Shown in pieces: positions 30,247 to 39,154 of a DNA stretch of 64,000 bases; the first letter of the stretch is position 1, and the number at the start of each line of letters is the position of its first letter. The translations under genes and the position numbers were made by a program. Source of the DNA: Terribacillus saccharophilus (GTDB lineage Bacteria; Bacillota; Bacilli; Bacillales; Amphibacillaceae); assembly GCA_900110015.1 (NCBI GenBank), contig FOCD01000002.1, forward strand, positions 930,001-994,000. Reading direction: 5' to 3'. The notes below the pieces were generated by a model. That model had not been told where the DNA came from. It worked only from the letters and a program-made list of their open reading frames with translations, and made no database searches.

Positions 30247-30467
30247 TATTTACTTTAAATTTTCTCTTCTGATCACAATTGTTTGTTTCTTACTATTGTG
30301 AAAATCTGCTATCATAGCTTTTGGAATAATCTTTATATCATCTTCTTAATATGTAATACTTTTATCTTGTATAGTAATTCCTTCCAATTCCAAGTCTCTC
30401 AATCCAATATTCGACAAAAAATGGTAGAATTGTATTTAATAATAATATTTTAAAGGAGCTTTTCACT

Positions 30468-31520
30468 ATGGGACGGAATCTCTCGGATCACCTCGATATT
30501 GCAGCTCTAATGGATAATTGGTCTGTCAGCATTCAGCTTGATAAAAAAGGTGCTGCTGCAACCATCCACAAAGAGCTTAAGAAACATATTAACGAGTTCG
30601 ATGTCGAGAAGCTTATCACATATTACCTGTTTGAGAGTCGCTATTATTTGATGCAAAAAGATGCTGAGAATACCGCTATATCACTTGATAATGCAAAAAC
30701 ACACCAAGACCACTTCCATGATACCCACCGATATTTCCTTCACTTAGCAGAAGGTATTCTTTTCTATGATGAAGGAAATTACCAAAAAGCACTTCACTAT
30801 CTTGAGAATGCTGAGAATTACATTGATCAGCTGGATAACCCTATAGATATAGGGGAATTCCATCTCCGAAAAGCCATGACCTACTATTTTCTCGACATTA
30901 CCAATCTGTCTGTTCTTCATAGTGCAAGAGCTGCAAAAGTATTCAAATCTTCTAAAAGACTGGAATTTCTGCTTGCCCGGACGCAAATGCTGCAGGGATT
31001 GAATTACATAGATCAACTCAACTACGAATTAGCGGAAAAATATCTTCTAACAGCGTTAACAACTTTCGAGAAAAACGAAAATCAAAACTTTATCTCTTCT
31101 ACAAACCTTAACCTTGGTGTGCTTTATGTAAAACGTGATTTACCAGCTACTGCAATTCCCTATCTTAATGCAGCATTGCAAGGGAAACAAAAACGTATTT
31201 TATTAAAGATTTTATACTTATTAACTGATTGTTATTGGAAAACAAATCAACCTTCTAAAGCAATAGAAGTCTATAAAGAAGGATTTCAGGCAAGCATTGA
31301 AGAAAATAATATGACAAAGAAGTGGGAATTCGCAATGCTGCATAAAAAATATGAAGACAGGCTGAATTTTGAAATTGTCTGGCAGGAGGGGATAAATTAT
31401 TTTCAGAAAGTAGAAGATGTTTATAATGTCAGGCTTTTCTCGAAACAATTAGCCCAATATTATGCGGATAACAATCAGCATGATATTGCAATGAAGTACT
31501 ATCTATTAACTCTTACTTAA
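30468..31520 (+). CDS. Rap family tetratricopeptide response-regulator aspartate phosphatase/regulator
   Basis: 350 residues. The N-terminal three-helix bundle (LMDNWSVSIQLDKKGAAATIHKELKKHI, in part) is followed by TPR repeats: the segments RYFLHLAEGILFYDEGNYQKAL, FHLRKAMTYYFLDITNLSVLH and LLARTQMLQGLNYIDQLNYELAE are characteristic of Rap proteins. Raps dephosphorylate Spo0F or block DNA binding of response regulators such as ComA, and are inhibited by Phr peptides. The catalytic glutamine/aspartate positions of Spo0F-type phosphatases cannot be judged by eye. ATG 30468 follows AAAGGAGC. A Phr-like gene starts 16 bp after the stop. Confidence 0.9.
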   Translation: MGRNLSDHLDIAALMDNWSVSIQLDKKGAAATIHKELKKHINEFDVEKLITYYLFESRYYLMQKDAENTAISLDNAKTHQDHFHDTHRYFLHLAEGILFYDEGNYQKALHYLENAENYIDQLDNPIDIGEFHLRKAMTYYFLDITNLSVLHSARAAKVFKSSKRLEFLLARTQMLQGLNYIDQLNYELAEKYLLTALTTFEKNENQNFISSTNLNLGVLYVKRDLPATAIPYLNAALQGKQKRILLKILYLLTDCYWKTNQPSKAIEVYKEGFQASIEENNMTKKWEFAMLHKKYEDRLNFEIVWQEGINYFQKVEDVYNVRLFSKQLAQYYADNNQHDIAMKYYLLTLT

Positions 31521-31536
31521 AAAGAGGAGGATTTGT

Positions 31537-31680
31537 TTGAAGAAAGTTATTTTTTCACTGGTACTGATAGGTACTATTGTTATAAGTAGCTTAGTCGGAT
31601 ATGCAAATCATCATGGTACTACAGAAAAGCCAACTGATCTTGGCAGCGCAGTATTTCTCTTAGAAATACTAGATAAATAA
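31537..31680 (+). CDS. Phr-like secreted signalling peptide precursor (TTG start)
   Basis: 47 residues from TTG 31537, six bases after AAAGAGGAGG. The N-terminus is a signal peptide (MKKVIFSLVLIGTIVISSLVG), cut presumably after YA or ANH, and a short hydrophilic tail follows (GTTEKPTDLGS, ending FLLEILDK). This order right after a rap gene is the classic rap-phr layout, in which the exported precursor is trimmed to a penta- to heptapeptide that re-enters by the oligopeptide permease and inhibits the Rap. EKPTD has the basic second residue common in Phr peptides, but the mature form is only a guess. Confidence 0.72.
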   Translation: MKKVIFSLVLIGTIVISSLVGYANHHGTTEKPTDLGSAVFLLEILDK

Positions 31681-31698
31681 ACAAAACATAACTGTTTT

Positions 31699-31740
31699 AG
31701 AGAACGGACATCCGCTTGATACGTGTCCGTTCTCTTTCTG
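31699..31740 (+). terminator. Terminator of rap-phr unit
   Basis: AGAGAACGGACA pairs with TGTCCGTTCTCT, then TTCTG, 18 bp after the phr stop codon. Confidence 0.87.
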
Positions 31741-31826
31741 TGCTCTTGATTAAGTCATGCTTCATTCAATGCTAATATAGAAGTAGGATTATAGTATAAC
31801 CACCTCTGAAAGGATGTTGATGCAGG

Positions 31827-32801
31827 TTGATTAAATTCGGTATCGTCGGTACAAATTGGATTACTGAGCGATTAATTGCAGCTGGCAAACAGCATGAAGA
31901 TTTCAACGTTACAGCTGTGTATTCCCGGTCGGAAGAAAAAGGACAAGCATTTACTAAGAAGCATCAGCTTCCACTCGCCTTTACTGACATCAACGAGATG
32001 GCTAAACACGATGACATAGACGCCGTCTACATAGCCAGTCCCAACGCTTTACATGCGGAACAATCATTATTGTTTATGGAGAACGGCAAGCATGTGCTTT
32101 GCGAAAAGCCTTTTGCCTCTAACAGTTCAGAAGTATTACAAATGATTAGGAAGGCAGAAGAAAAAGGCGTTGTTCTTATGGAAGCGATGAAATCGACATA
32201 TATGCCCAACTTCCTGAGCGTCAGAGAACATCTGCATAAAATAGGTCCTATACGCTCTTACTTTTCTTCAAGCTGCCGCTACTCTTCGTTTTATGATGAT
32301 TTGAAGAATGGATCATTGCCAAATTTATTCAATCCAGCCTTATCTGGTGGAGCTTTAATGGATCTCGGCGTTTACACTATCGCACCCTTGGTTGCGCTGT
32401 TTGGCAGACCAACGTCTATTCAAACAACTGGCACTATTTTAGCATCAGGCGTCGACGGGCAAGGACATATGCTTCTCGATTATGAAGAAGTCAAAGCGAG
32501 TGTCATGTTCTCCTGCATCACGAACTCCTATCTTCCCACTGAAATTATCGGTGAAAAAGGAACCATTGTAGTCCACCATATTTCAAGTCCGAAGAAAGCG
32601 GAAATACATTATCCTGACGGAACAAGTGAAGACATTAGCAGGCAGCAGGAATACGACCCGATGTACTATGAAATTGCAGAGTTCATTCAGCTTATCCAAA
32701 CAAATAAACAGCAGTCTTCAGTCAACACATGGGAAAATTCAATTATTACAATGGAGATACTTGAGCAGGCACGAAGGCAGATGGGTGTACCAATAAACTA
32801 A
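31827..32801 (+). CDS. Gfo/Idh/MocA family oxidoreductase
   Basis: 324 residues with a TTG start at 31827, eleven bases after AAAGGATG. Rossmann start KFGIVGTNWITERLI (3-17), family signature KHVLCEKPFASNSSE (around 91-105) with the EKP lysine, then MEAMKSTYMPNF and a sheet domain with GGALMDLGVYTIAPLVALFG. The MEAMKSTYMP segment places it near the YrbE/YvaA-like or dihydrodiol dehydrogenase-like branch. Substrate unknown. Single gene with terminator at 32822. Confidence 0.85.
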   Translation: MIKFGIVGTNWITERLIAAGKQHEDFNVTAVYSRSEEKGQAFTKKHQLPLAFTDINEMAKHDDIDAVYIASPNALHAEQSLLFMENGKHVLCEKPFASNSSEVLQMIRKAEEKGVVLMEAMKSTYMPNFLSVREHLHKIGPIRSYFSSSCRYSSFYDDLKNGSLPNLFNPALSGGALMDLGVYTIAPLVALFGRPTSIQTTGTILASGVDGQGHMLLDYEEVKASVMFSCITNSYLPTEIIGEKGTIVVHHISSPKKAEIHYPDGTSEDISRQQEYDPMYYEIAEFIQLIQTNKQQSSVNTWENSIITMEILEQARRQMGVPIN

Positions 32802-32821
32802 ATAATATCGTCTGTAACCCC

Positions 32822-32853
32822 AAAAGGACACTTCACTGCAGAAGTGTCCTTTC
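32822..32853. terminator. Terminator between two convergent genes
   Basis: AAAGGACACTTC pairs with GAAGTGTCCTTT around CTGCA. It serves the oxidoreductase on the plus strand and the FeoB-like gene on the minus strand. Confidence 0.85.
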
Positions 32854-32867
32854 ATTTGTGCGTATTT

Positions 32868-34526
32868 TTAAAAGAGTGTATATAGAATAACGGCCAGTCC
32901 TACTGTGCTTGCAACAGAGGTTAATGCCTGTTTGGCGAATAAGCTGCTTGCATGCTTCACACTGAATTCGCGTGCAATAGTATATAGCGTTACCACACAG
33001 GACGATAACGTACTGGCAAGATAAACAAGCAAGAATATCTGGGCGGTTGATAAACTGCTTATCAAGACACCGCCATTTTGGTTCAGCACCAGCAGCCCAT
33101 CTTTGCGAATAAAAGAGAAAACGATTCCTTCCACTGTATCTGCAGGTAAATGCAGTACCTGCAGAAAAGGTTGAAGCATTACAGTCAGCCACTGAAATAG
33201 TGGGGTAAACTGGAGCAGGGATGCAGCTACACAAATAAGCAAGAAGATCGGCATCGCCTGCAGAACGAATTGCCTGACCACTCCCTTTATGCGAGCTGCA
33301 GCGCTAGCCATATCAGGCTTTTGTACATACGGCAGCGGCGCCTTTCTTTCCAGCTGTGGAGCAGCTTGTTTATTCCATATTCGCGTATGTATCGCACCGA
33401 CAATAAATAATGCGACCAAATAAGGTAAAAAAAGAATTGGTTTTCCAGCTGCACCAAATAGCGATAAAGTGGCACCAATTTGATAGCTGCATGCGGAGCC
33501 GAATGATAACAGTGACACACACGCTCCCCTGGAACAGACACTGCAGCTCCTGCTTTGTAAAACTGCTACAACGTTACAGCCGAAGCCAGTTAACACTGGT
33601 ACAAGATCTCTTCCTGTCAGGCCAATTTTGCGCAGCCATCCATCCAATGCATGGGTAATGTGCTCCTGCATACCGCTTTCTTCCGTTAGAACTGTTGCCA
33701 CTGCCACTAGGGCAATAACGGGAAAAGCCCAAATAAAAGAATAAGACCCTAAAGTCAACAAACCATAATCCCCCACTAGCAGCACCGAAAGCAGCACAGG
33801 CAGATTGCTCAGAGCTTCCGTGAGCGGATTAAGGATGTATGACTCTGCCAGTGGTTGCAGCCAGCTGGCTAAAAAATACGCTGCAAATACAGGTACTGCA
33901 AATATTGCCAGACAAAACATAAGAGCTAATAGCTTGCCCACTGCCGGAATAGTAAAAGGGTATAGTAAGGATGGTGGCGGATTTTTCGGTTCCGGCAGGA
34001 AGGAGAGTACGCTCTTTGGCACTCTCCAAACTTCCGCCGTTTCCATTGCCTGCAGCAATTCCTGCTGGCCCATTGCCTGACGCGTATCTTTCCAGAAGAC
34101 AGGAATATGGAGCAGGTTCTCGATATACCTTCTTTCCTCTTGGGCAGGCATGTAGCGATCTGTGTGCGTTACTATTAGTACCGCCTTCCTTCCTCGTAGA
34201 GGCAGCAGGTTCTCCAGCATATTTAACTCCTGCTTTAAAGATGCTGATGAGACGAATAATATCATGCTGCTGGCTTGGTTTGCATGCTCCAAGGTAAGCT
34301 GCATGGAATAGGCGTCTCCTTCTACGCGAAGACCTGGGGCATCTACCAATACAAGGTTCGTCCCTTGTACAGAGGCTGAGATCATCTCTACTGTCGACCC
34401 TTTCACATAAGAGCTCACAGCATTTTCTTTCCCGGTCAGCTGTCGGAAAAAGGTTGTTTTTCCAACTGATTCGCACCCAAGCAAGATTACTTCCTGAGTT
34501 TTTTGATTGGCTGCTAGCATTGACAC
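32868..34526 (-). CDS. FeoB-like GTPase-permease (nucleoside-recognition/Gate domains), possible metal transporter
   Basis: 552 residues. The N-terminal G domain has a P-loop GCESVGKTT (17-25) and DAPG (62-65), but G4 is THTD rather than NKxD, as if guanine recognition were altered. From about residue 195 there are two Gate-type membrane blocks with VPVLTGFGCNVVAVLQSRSC, a segment shared with FeoB, and a cysteine-rich turn (SRSCSVCSRGAC). It is shorter than normal FeoB (about 660-770) and lacks FeoA and FeoC partners. It overlaps the upstream oxidoreductase by 13 bp. The Zur box upstream of the pair suggests zinc control. Start is GTG 34526 or ATG 34520. Confidence 0.78.
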   Translation of the reverse strand: MSMLAANQKTQEVILLGCESVGKTTFFRQLTGKENAVSSYVKGSTVEMISASVQGTNLVLVDAPGLRVEGDAYSMQLTLEHANQASSMILFVSSASLKQELNMLENLLPLRGRKAVLIVTHTDRYMPAQEERRYIENLLHIPVFWKDTRQAMGQQELLQAMETAEVWRVPKSVLSFLPEPKNPPPSLLYPFTIPAVGKLLALMFCLAIFAVPVFAAYFLASWLQPLAESYILNPLTEALSNLPVLLSVLLVGDYGLLTLGSYSFIWAFPVIALVAVATVLTEESGMQEHITHALDGWLRKIGLTGRDLVPVLTGFGCNVVAVLQSRSCSVCSRGACVSLLSFGSACSYQIGATLSLFGAAGKPILFLPYLVALFIVGAIHTRIWNKQAAPQLERKAPLPYVQKPDMASAAARIKGVVRQFVLQAMPIFLLICVAASLLQFTPLFQWLTVMLQPFLQVLHLPADTVEGIVFSFIRKDGLLVLNQNGGVLISSLSTAQIFLLVYLASTLSSCVVTLYTIAREFSVKHASSLFAKQALTSVASTVGLAVILYTLF

Positions 34527-35626
34527 CGTTCACCACACATGGACAAATCATCTAGAATAAAATTCTCTTGTCTGTACTGTTCCAAAATAGATTGGTCCAA
34601 TTGCAGATTATCCGCAATTGCTTTCGCTACCACCGCATAGCGCTGGCGGAATTTATAAATATAACAAAATACATGGCTGTCATGTCTCACTTCGGGTCCT
34701 GCCAGGAATAAACCTGGCGTTTTTACTACCTCATCATCTTCTGTAAGCAGTACTTTTCCATGATCACCTCTTGTGACAAGATCTCCAAGCAATGACGTAC
34801 TCCCCGTAAATCCTGTTGCCAAAATTGGCTGTGTATCGCTGTAATATACTTTGTTATCAGCAGTTTTAACGGCATATTTTCCGTCTTCCTGATACATGTG
34901 CACCGCTTCTGTGTTTCCGATCAATTCAAGTTTTTCTGGGTCCTCAAGTTTGCGAATTCTGCCGTAGGTGTATGGCGTCAAAGAAACACTAGGATCACTA
35001 TGATCGAATTCCCATGTATTGGTCTTCGCCAGCACCTTGACCTTGGCACCTCTGCTGCACAGCTGATAAGCAGCATCCATGCCACTCTCGTAGCCGCCAA
35101 TTATAAGGTGCTCTGATTCGATAATATTTGCCCATGATTTCACTTCACTGGAGTGAATCGCCAGTTCTGCTCCAGGAAAAGGCTTGCGGTTCGGGTATTG
35201 ATACTCTCCTGCAGCCCAAATAAGAAACCTGCTGGAGATATCTCCCTTGGATGTGCTTACCTCAAATCCATCTGAATTCTTAACAACACTGTGAACAGTT
35301 GTATTCTCCTCCACCGGAAGTTCAAAATGGTCTGCAATTAACTCTAAGTACTGCGCATAATCCAGGCCGGTCGGATGTTCTTCATCCAATGTATATGCTG
35401 GAGAAGTTTTCGGAGCAATTGCATTCAAATCCGTCTGTCCAAAGCCCTGAGCAGGAAAGGAAGGGGTAATGAACCGCATCTCTTGCGGCCAATTTCGGAA
35501 AGATGCACCGATTTCCCCTTTCTCTAGGATAACGAAATGTTTACAGCCCATCTCCTGCAAAATGCTGCCTATTCCAATGCCAGAAGCACCTCCGCCAACA
35601 ATAATCACGTCATAATAAGGTTCCAT
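34514..35626 (-). CDS. FAD/NAD(P)-dependent oxidoreductase (flavin monooxygenase/thioredoxin-reductase-like)
   Basis: 370 residues from ATG 35626, which has AAAGGGAG seven bases upstream. FAD-binding motif YDVIIVGGGASGIGIG (about 5-20), a second dinucleotide motif IIGGYESGMDAAYQL (around 167) and the C-terminal FAD-contacting LFLAGPEVRHD. It resembles CzcO/YpdA-type flavoproteins. The C-terminus ends in MCGERCQC, which could bind metal. It forms an operon with the FeoB-like gene and lies directly behind a Zur-type box. The role in metal supply is an inference; the substrate is not known. Confidence 0.78.
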   Translation of the reverse strand: MEPYYDVIIVGGGASGIGIGSILQEMGCKHFVILEKGEIGASFRNWPQEMRFITPSFPAQGFGQTDLNAIAPKTSPAYTLDEEHPTGLDYAQYLELIADHFELPVEENTTVHSVVKNSDGFEVSTSKGDISSRFLIWAAGEYQYPNRKPFPGAELAIHSSEVKSWANIIESEHLIIGGYESGMDAAYQLCSRGAKVKVLAKTNTWEFDHSDPSVSLTPYTYGRIRKLEDPEKLELIGNTEAVHMYQEDGKYAVKTADNKVYYSDTQPILATGFTGSTSLLGDLVTRGDHGKVLLTEDDEVVKTPGLFLAGPEVRHDSHVFCYIYKFRQRYAVVAKAIADNLQLDQSILEQYRQENFILDDLSMCGERCQC

Positions 35627-35657
35627 TTTATATCTCCCTTTGCACGACTTCAATTTT

Positions 35658-35678
35658 AAATAGTAATAATTACGATTT
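35658..35678 (-). promoter_or_regulatory. Zur box
   Basis: AAATAGTAATAATTACGATTT on the plus strand has the 7-1-7 core TAGTAAT-A-ATTACGA. The Bacillus Zur consensus core is TCGTAATNATTACGA, so 14 of 15 core bases agree; Fur (TGATAAT) and PerR (TTATAAT) half sites fit less well. It lies 32 bp before the flavoprotein start, in promoter position. Confidence 0.8.
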
Positions 35679-35736
35679 AATTATATTAAACCATGATTAT
35701 TAGAATGTAAAGACATGCAAACTTTCGTAGTAAATA

Positions 35737-35770
35737 AAAAAGGCTGGTATGCGTGCATACCAGCCTTTCA
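35737..35770 (-). terminator. Terminator after wrbA
   Basis: AAGGCTGGTATGC pairs with GCATACCAGCCTT, with AAAAAA on the left (T-run on the minus strand), just after the wrbA stop at 35778. Confidence 0.88.
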
Positions 35771-35777
35771 TGTTATC

Positions 35778-36389
35778 TTATTGATTTCCTTTTTTAACCC
35801 ACTCTGCAACAGATACTGTACGTTTTGCCTGATGCTTCACAGCAGCTTCTACATCTTCTATCATCTTGCCGTCTTGACCCACTGTTACGCTTGTGCCGTA
35901 AGGGTTTCCTCCAGCTGCGAATAATACTGGATCTGTGTAGCCAGGTGTTGCGATGATTGCGCCCCAGTGCATCATGCTAGTGTATAGGGAAAGCAATGTT
36001 GCTTCTTGTCCTCCGTGCGGGTTTTGCGCAGATGTCATAGCGCTGACTACTTTATTAATTGTTTTACCGTTTGCCCATAGACCGCCTTGTAGATCAAGGA
36101 ATTGCTTCATTTGAGATGGCATGTTACCAAAGCGCGTTGGTACGCTGAAGATGATTGCGTCAGCCCATTCCAAATCAGCAGAAGACGCGACAGGTACATC
36201 TTTTGTTGCTTCTGTTTGTGCTTTCCAAGCTGGATTAGCATCAATGACAGATTGTGGTGCAAGTTCTTGTACTTGCAGTACTTTTACTTCTGCGCCAGCT
36301 TCTTTTGCTGCTTCTTCTGCCCATTTTGCCATTTGATAGTTCGTGCCGCCCATGCTGTAATATACAACTGCTAATTTAACGTTTTCCAT
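35778..36389 (-). CDS. wrbA: NAD(P)H:quinone oxidoreductase type IV (WrbA)
   Basis: 203 residues from ATG 36389, which has AAAGGAG; an in-frame ATG at 36437 also has GAGGAG and would add 16 residues ([16 protein letters not shown]), so both starts are possible. It is a flavodoxin-fold protein: [17 protein letters not shown] binds FMN phosphate, [18 protein letters not shown] is the WrbA signature, and [18 protein letters not shown] follows. WrbA reduces quinones by two electrons. Its place just downstream of the mhq genes supports a role in quinone detoxification. Confidence 0.9.
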   Translation of the reverse strand: MENVKLAVVYYSMGGTNYQMAKWAEEAAKEAGAEVKVLQVQELAPQSVIDANPAWKAQTEATKDVPVASSADLEWADAIIFSVPTRFGNMPSQMKQFLDLQGGLWANGKTINKVVSAMTSAQNPHGGQEATLLSLYTSMMHWGAIIATPGYTDPVLFAAGGNPYGTSVTVGQDGKMIEDVEAAVKHQAKRTVSVAEWVKKGNQ

Positions 36390-36530
36390 TGTTTCATTCT
36401 CCTTTGTTTTTCCGAATAATTTATCTAAAAATCCCATTTGTGTTTACACTCCTCATTTGTTGCTTTCACACTTGCTTAGAATCAACCCCATTGATTGATG
36501 CACTATCGAGCTGATATTTCTTATAACAAT

Positions 36531-37133
36531 TTAGCCGATATACCATTCGCGAGCTGCTTCCACTTCTGTGTTTGTTAGCTGATGCCCGTTGTTTTCCCAA
36601 TGAAGCTGGACATCTGCATGCGCTTCTTTCAGTAGCTTGACCAGTTCCAATGTTTCCGCTGGTGAACAGATTGGATCATTGGTACCTGCTGCGATAAAGA
36701 CGTTTTTACCGGTTAGATCCGGAAGCTCGATTCCTCTTCTTGGCACCATTGGATGATGGAGAATAGCACCTTTTAAGCTATTCTGATAATGGAACAACAA
36801 GCTTGCAGCGATATTGGCGCCATTTGAGTAGCCAATTGCGATAATGTTATCACGGTCGAAGTCATATTCTGCCGCTGCTTCATCAAGAAAATTATTTAAT
36901 TCATTTGTACGGTACACAAGATCCTCTTCATCAAATACACCTTCCGCTAAACGCTTGAAAAAGCGCGGCATACCATTTTCCAAGACGTTTCCCCGCACGC
37001 TCAGCACGGATGCATCTTCATCGATTCTTCCCGCTAGTGGCAACAAGTCCAATTCATTTCCGCCGGTTCCGTGAAGCAGTAAGAAAGTCGGCTTGGTGCT
37101 ATCTTTACCTTTATGAAAAAAGTGTTTCATCAT
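36531..37133 (-). CDS. mhqD: carboxylesterase/phospholipase, MhqD-like
   Basis: 200-residue alpha/beta hydrolase. The nucleophile elbow is GYSNG (around residue 105), LLHGTGGNE supplies the oxyanion region, and the catalytic triad is completed by Asp in AAGTNDPIC and His in NNGHQLT. Bacillus MhqD is induced by catechol and 2-methylhydroquinone with the ring-cleaving dioxygenase MhqE; here mhqD overlaps the upstream dioxygenase by four bases (ATGA). It probably hydrolyses a ring-cleavage product. Confidence 0.87.
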   Translation of the reverse strand: MMKHFFHKGKDSTKPTFLLLHGTGGNELDLLPLAGRIDEDASVLSVRGNVLENGMPRFFKRLAEGVFDEEDLVYRTNELNNFLDEAAAEYDFDRDNIIAIGYSNGANIAASLLFHYQNSLKGAILHHPMVPRRGIELPDLTGKNVFIAAGTNDPICSPAETLELVKLLKEAHADVQLHWENNGHQLTNTEVEAAREWYIG

Positions 37134-38083
37134 GTATCTCCCTCCAAAACGCTGACTTTGATGTCCGGTAGTGTTTGTTCCAATTCAACTCGTTCGGATT
37201 CAAACCAAGACGGCAGCATGAGTTTCTCTCCCAGCTTTTCTGTTTGTTCATCCACGGAGAAGCCTGGTGGATCTGTCGCGATTTCAAAAAGAATACCGCC
37301 GGCTTCGTGAAAATATAATGCGTTGAAATAATTTCGATCGGTTATCTCAGTCGGATGATGACCCTTCTCTTCCAAAAGCTTGTGCCACTCCTTCTGCTCT
37401 TCATCGCTTTTGGCGCGCCAAGCAATATGGTGAACAGTGCCAGCACCCATTAAGCCACGGACCTCAGGAGTGAGCTGAATATCGACAGTATTGCCAATGT
37501 CCGATTCGGCACGAAAGCGGAGATAATTACCTTCCTGGCCGATGCATGTCAATCCCAGAATGTTCTCCAGAATATCAGCTGTTTGATGAGGTGCTGCCGA
37601 AAATAATGTCGCACCGGCAAATCCTTTTATCGCAACTGCCGATGTGATGCTGCCAAAGTTCCAGCTGTTCACTGGTCCTTGTTTTTGTTCCACCAGCTCC
37701 AGACGAAGACCGTCCGGATCAACAAAGCTGAGATACCTTTCACCGAAACGAACAGCAGATTCTGCCACAATCTCATATTTCTTCAGCCGCTCCTCCCAGA
37801 ACGGAAGTGCTCCATCTGGGATGCTGTAGCTGGTTACGCCGACTTGCCCTTTTCCAATTCGACCCTTGAGCTGTTTCGGCCACGGAAAGAATGTGATGAT
37901 CGTACCAGGGCTGCCTAGCTCATCTCCGAAATAGAGATGGTATACTTCAGGTCTGTCAAAGTTGATGGTTTTTTTCACAAGTCTTAATCCAAGCACACCT
38001 GCATAAAAATCAACTGTTCTTTGCGCATCGTTAACCATTGAAGTGATATGATGAATTCCCGCTGTTTTAAGCATTTTTCTCAA
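37130..38083 (-). CDS. mhqE: ring-cleaving extradiol dioxygenase, MhqE/MhqO-like
   Basis: 317 residues with two vicinal-oxygen-chelate modules. The first carries HHITSMVNDAQRTVDFYAG and VYHLYFGDELGSPGTIITFFPWP, the second VHHIAWRAKSDEEQ and ILFEIATDPPGF, which include the metal-binding His and Glu. Members open aromatic hydroquinone or catechol rings. It is translationally coupled with mhqD and resembles the next gene (38198) closely, so the two are paralogues from duplication. A 114-bp gap separates them. Confidence 0.88.
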   Translation of the reverse strand: MRKMLKTAGIHHITSMVNDAQRTVDFYAGVLGLRLVKKTINFDRPEVYHLYFGDELGSPGTIITFFPWPKQLKGRIGKGQVGVTSYSIPDGALPFWEERLKKYEIVAESAVRFGERYLSFVDPDGLRLELVEQKQGPVNSWNFGSITSAVAIKGFAGATLFSAAPHQTADILENILGLTCIGQEGNYLRFRAESDIGNTVDIQLTPEVRGLMGAGTVHHIAWRAKSDEEQKEWHKLLEEKGHHPTEITDRNYFNALYFHEAGGILFEIATDPPGFSVDEQTEKLGEKLMLPSWFESERVELEQTLPDIKVSVLEGDT

Positions 38084-38197
38084 TCCTTCCGCCCTGAGAG
38101 CGACTTTTTCGGCCTTTCAGTATAGAGGACTCCGATTGGAAACTTTTAATTCTTCGCAGAATCAATGGAAATCAACTGCCCCATACTTTCGGTGAGA

Positions 38198-39133
38198 TTA
38201 GTCTAAAACTCTAACCTCAAATGGCAATACATTATTTTCGATTTTACTGCGATGCTGTTCATATTGCTCTGGAAGCATCAATTTCTCACCCATTGTTTCC
38301 GGTGTTTCATCAATTGCGAATCCTGGGGGATCTGTTGCGATTTCGAATAGAATTTCGCCGTGCTCCCGGAAGTAAATCGCATTGAAGTAGTTTCTATCTT
38401 GAACGCGTGTAACGCCATAGCCAAGTCCATCTACATATTCGCTCCAATCTAGCTGATCCTGATCATCGCTAGCTCGCCACGCGATGTGGTGAACGGTACC
38501 GACGCCCATTTGACTTTTTCCGCTCGTTGTCAATTTAATATCAATTATATTTCCGATATCGCCTGCAGCTTGATAACGGACATAATCGCCTTCTTCTCCG
38601 ACTTTTTCCAAACCCATTTGCTCGAGTAGTCCTGCTGTTGCGTCAGGAGTCTTAGAATAGAGTGTTGCTCCTCCAAACCCTTTGATTGCAACGTCTGGTG
38701 TTACTTCGCCAAATGTCCATGTATTCGTTTCGCCTTCTTCTCTTTCCACGATTTCCAAGTGCAGTCCATGTACATCATCAAACTGTAAGTACGTCTCGCC
38801 AAAGCGCTCTGTTTTCTTAAATGCAATATCAAATTTCGCAAGTCTGTTTTCCCAGAAAGCAAGTGCGCCTTTTGGTACCACATAAGATGTAACACCTACT
38901 TGACCGTCGCCAATTTTGCCTTGGTATGCGTTTGGCCAAGGGAAGAAGGTAATGATCGTACCTGGTTTACCTTTTTCATCTCCAAAGTAGAGATGGTATG
39001 TGCCTGGATCATCGAAGTTCACGGTCTTCTTTACAAGTCTAAGTCCCAATACACCAGCATAGAAATCAGTGTTTTCCTGTGGATGGCCTACAATTGCGGT
39101 AATGTGATGAATTCCTTGTGTTTGTTTTGTCAT
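38198..39133 (-). CDS. mhqO: ring-cleaving extradiol dioxygenase, MhqO-like
   Basis: 311 residues, same two-module layout as its neighbour: HHITAIVGHPQENTDFYAG, TYHLYFGDEKGKPGTIITFFPWP, VHHIAWRASDDQDQ, ILFEIATDPPGFAID. The pair of histidines and the glutamate of the 2-His-1-carboxylate site are kept. It follows mhqN by 21 bp, giving the mhqN-mhqO order of the Bacillus MhqR regulon. Name mhqO was chosen from that gene order. Confidence 0.88.
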   Translation of the reverse strand: MTKQTQGIHHITAIVGHPQENTDFYAGVLGLRLVKKTVNFDDPGTYHLYFGDEKGKPGTIITFFPWPNAYQGKIGDGQVGVTSYVVPKGALAFWENRLAKFDIAFKKTERFGETYLQFDDVHGLHLEIVEREEGETNTWTFGEVTPDVAIKGFGGATLYSKTPDATAGLLEQMGLEKVGEEGDYVRYQAAGDIGNIIDIKLTTSGKSQMGVGTVHHIAWRASDDQDQLDWSEYVDGLGYGVTRVQDRNYFNAIYFREHGEILFEIATDPPGFAIDETPETMGEKLMLPEQYEQHRSKIENNVLPFEVRVLD

Positions 39134-39154
39134 TTTTGTTCACTCCTAAGTTTT

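Noticed and set aside
33829..34551. 240-codon frame overlapping the FeoB-like gene on the same strand
   Set aside because: Out-of-frame shadow of the FeoB-like gene; no recognisable domains and very high Arg/Ser content.
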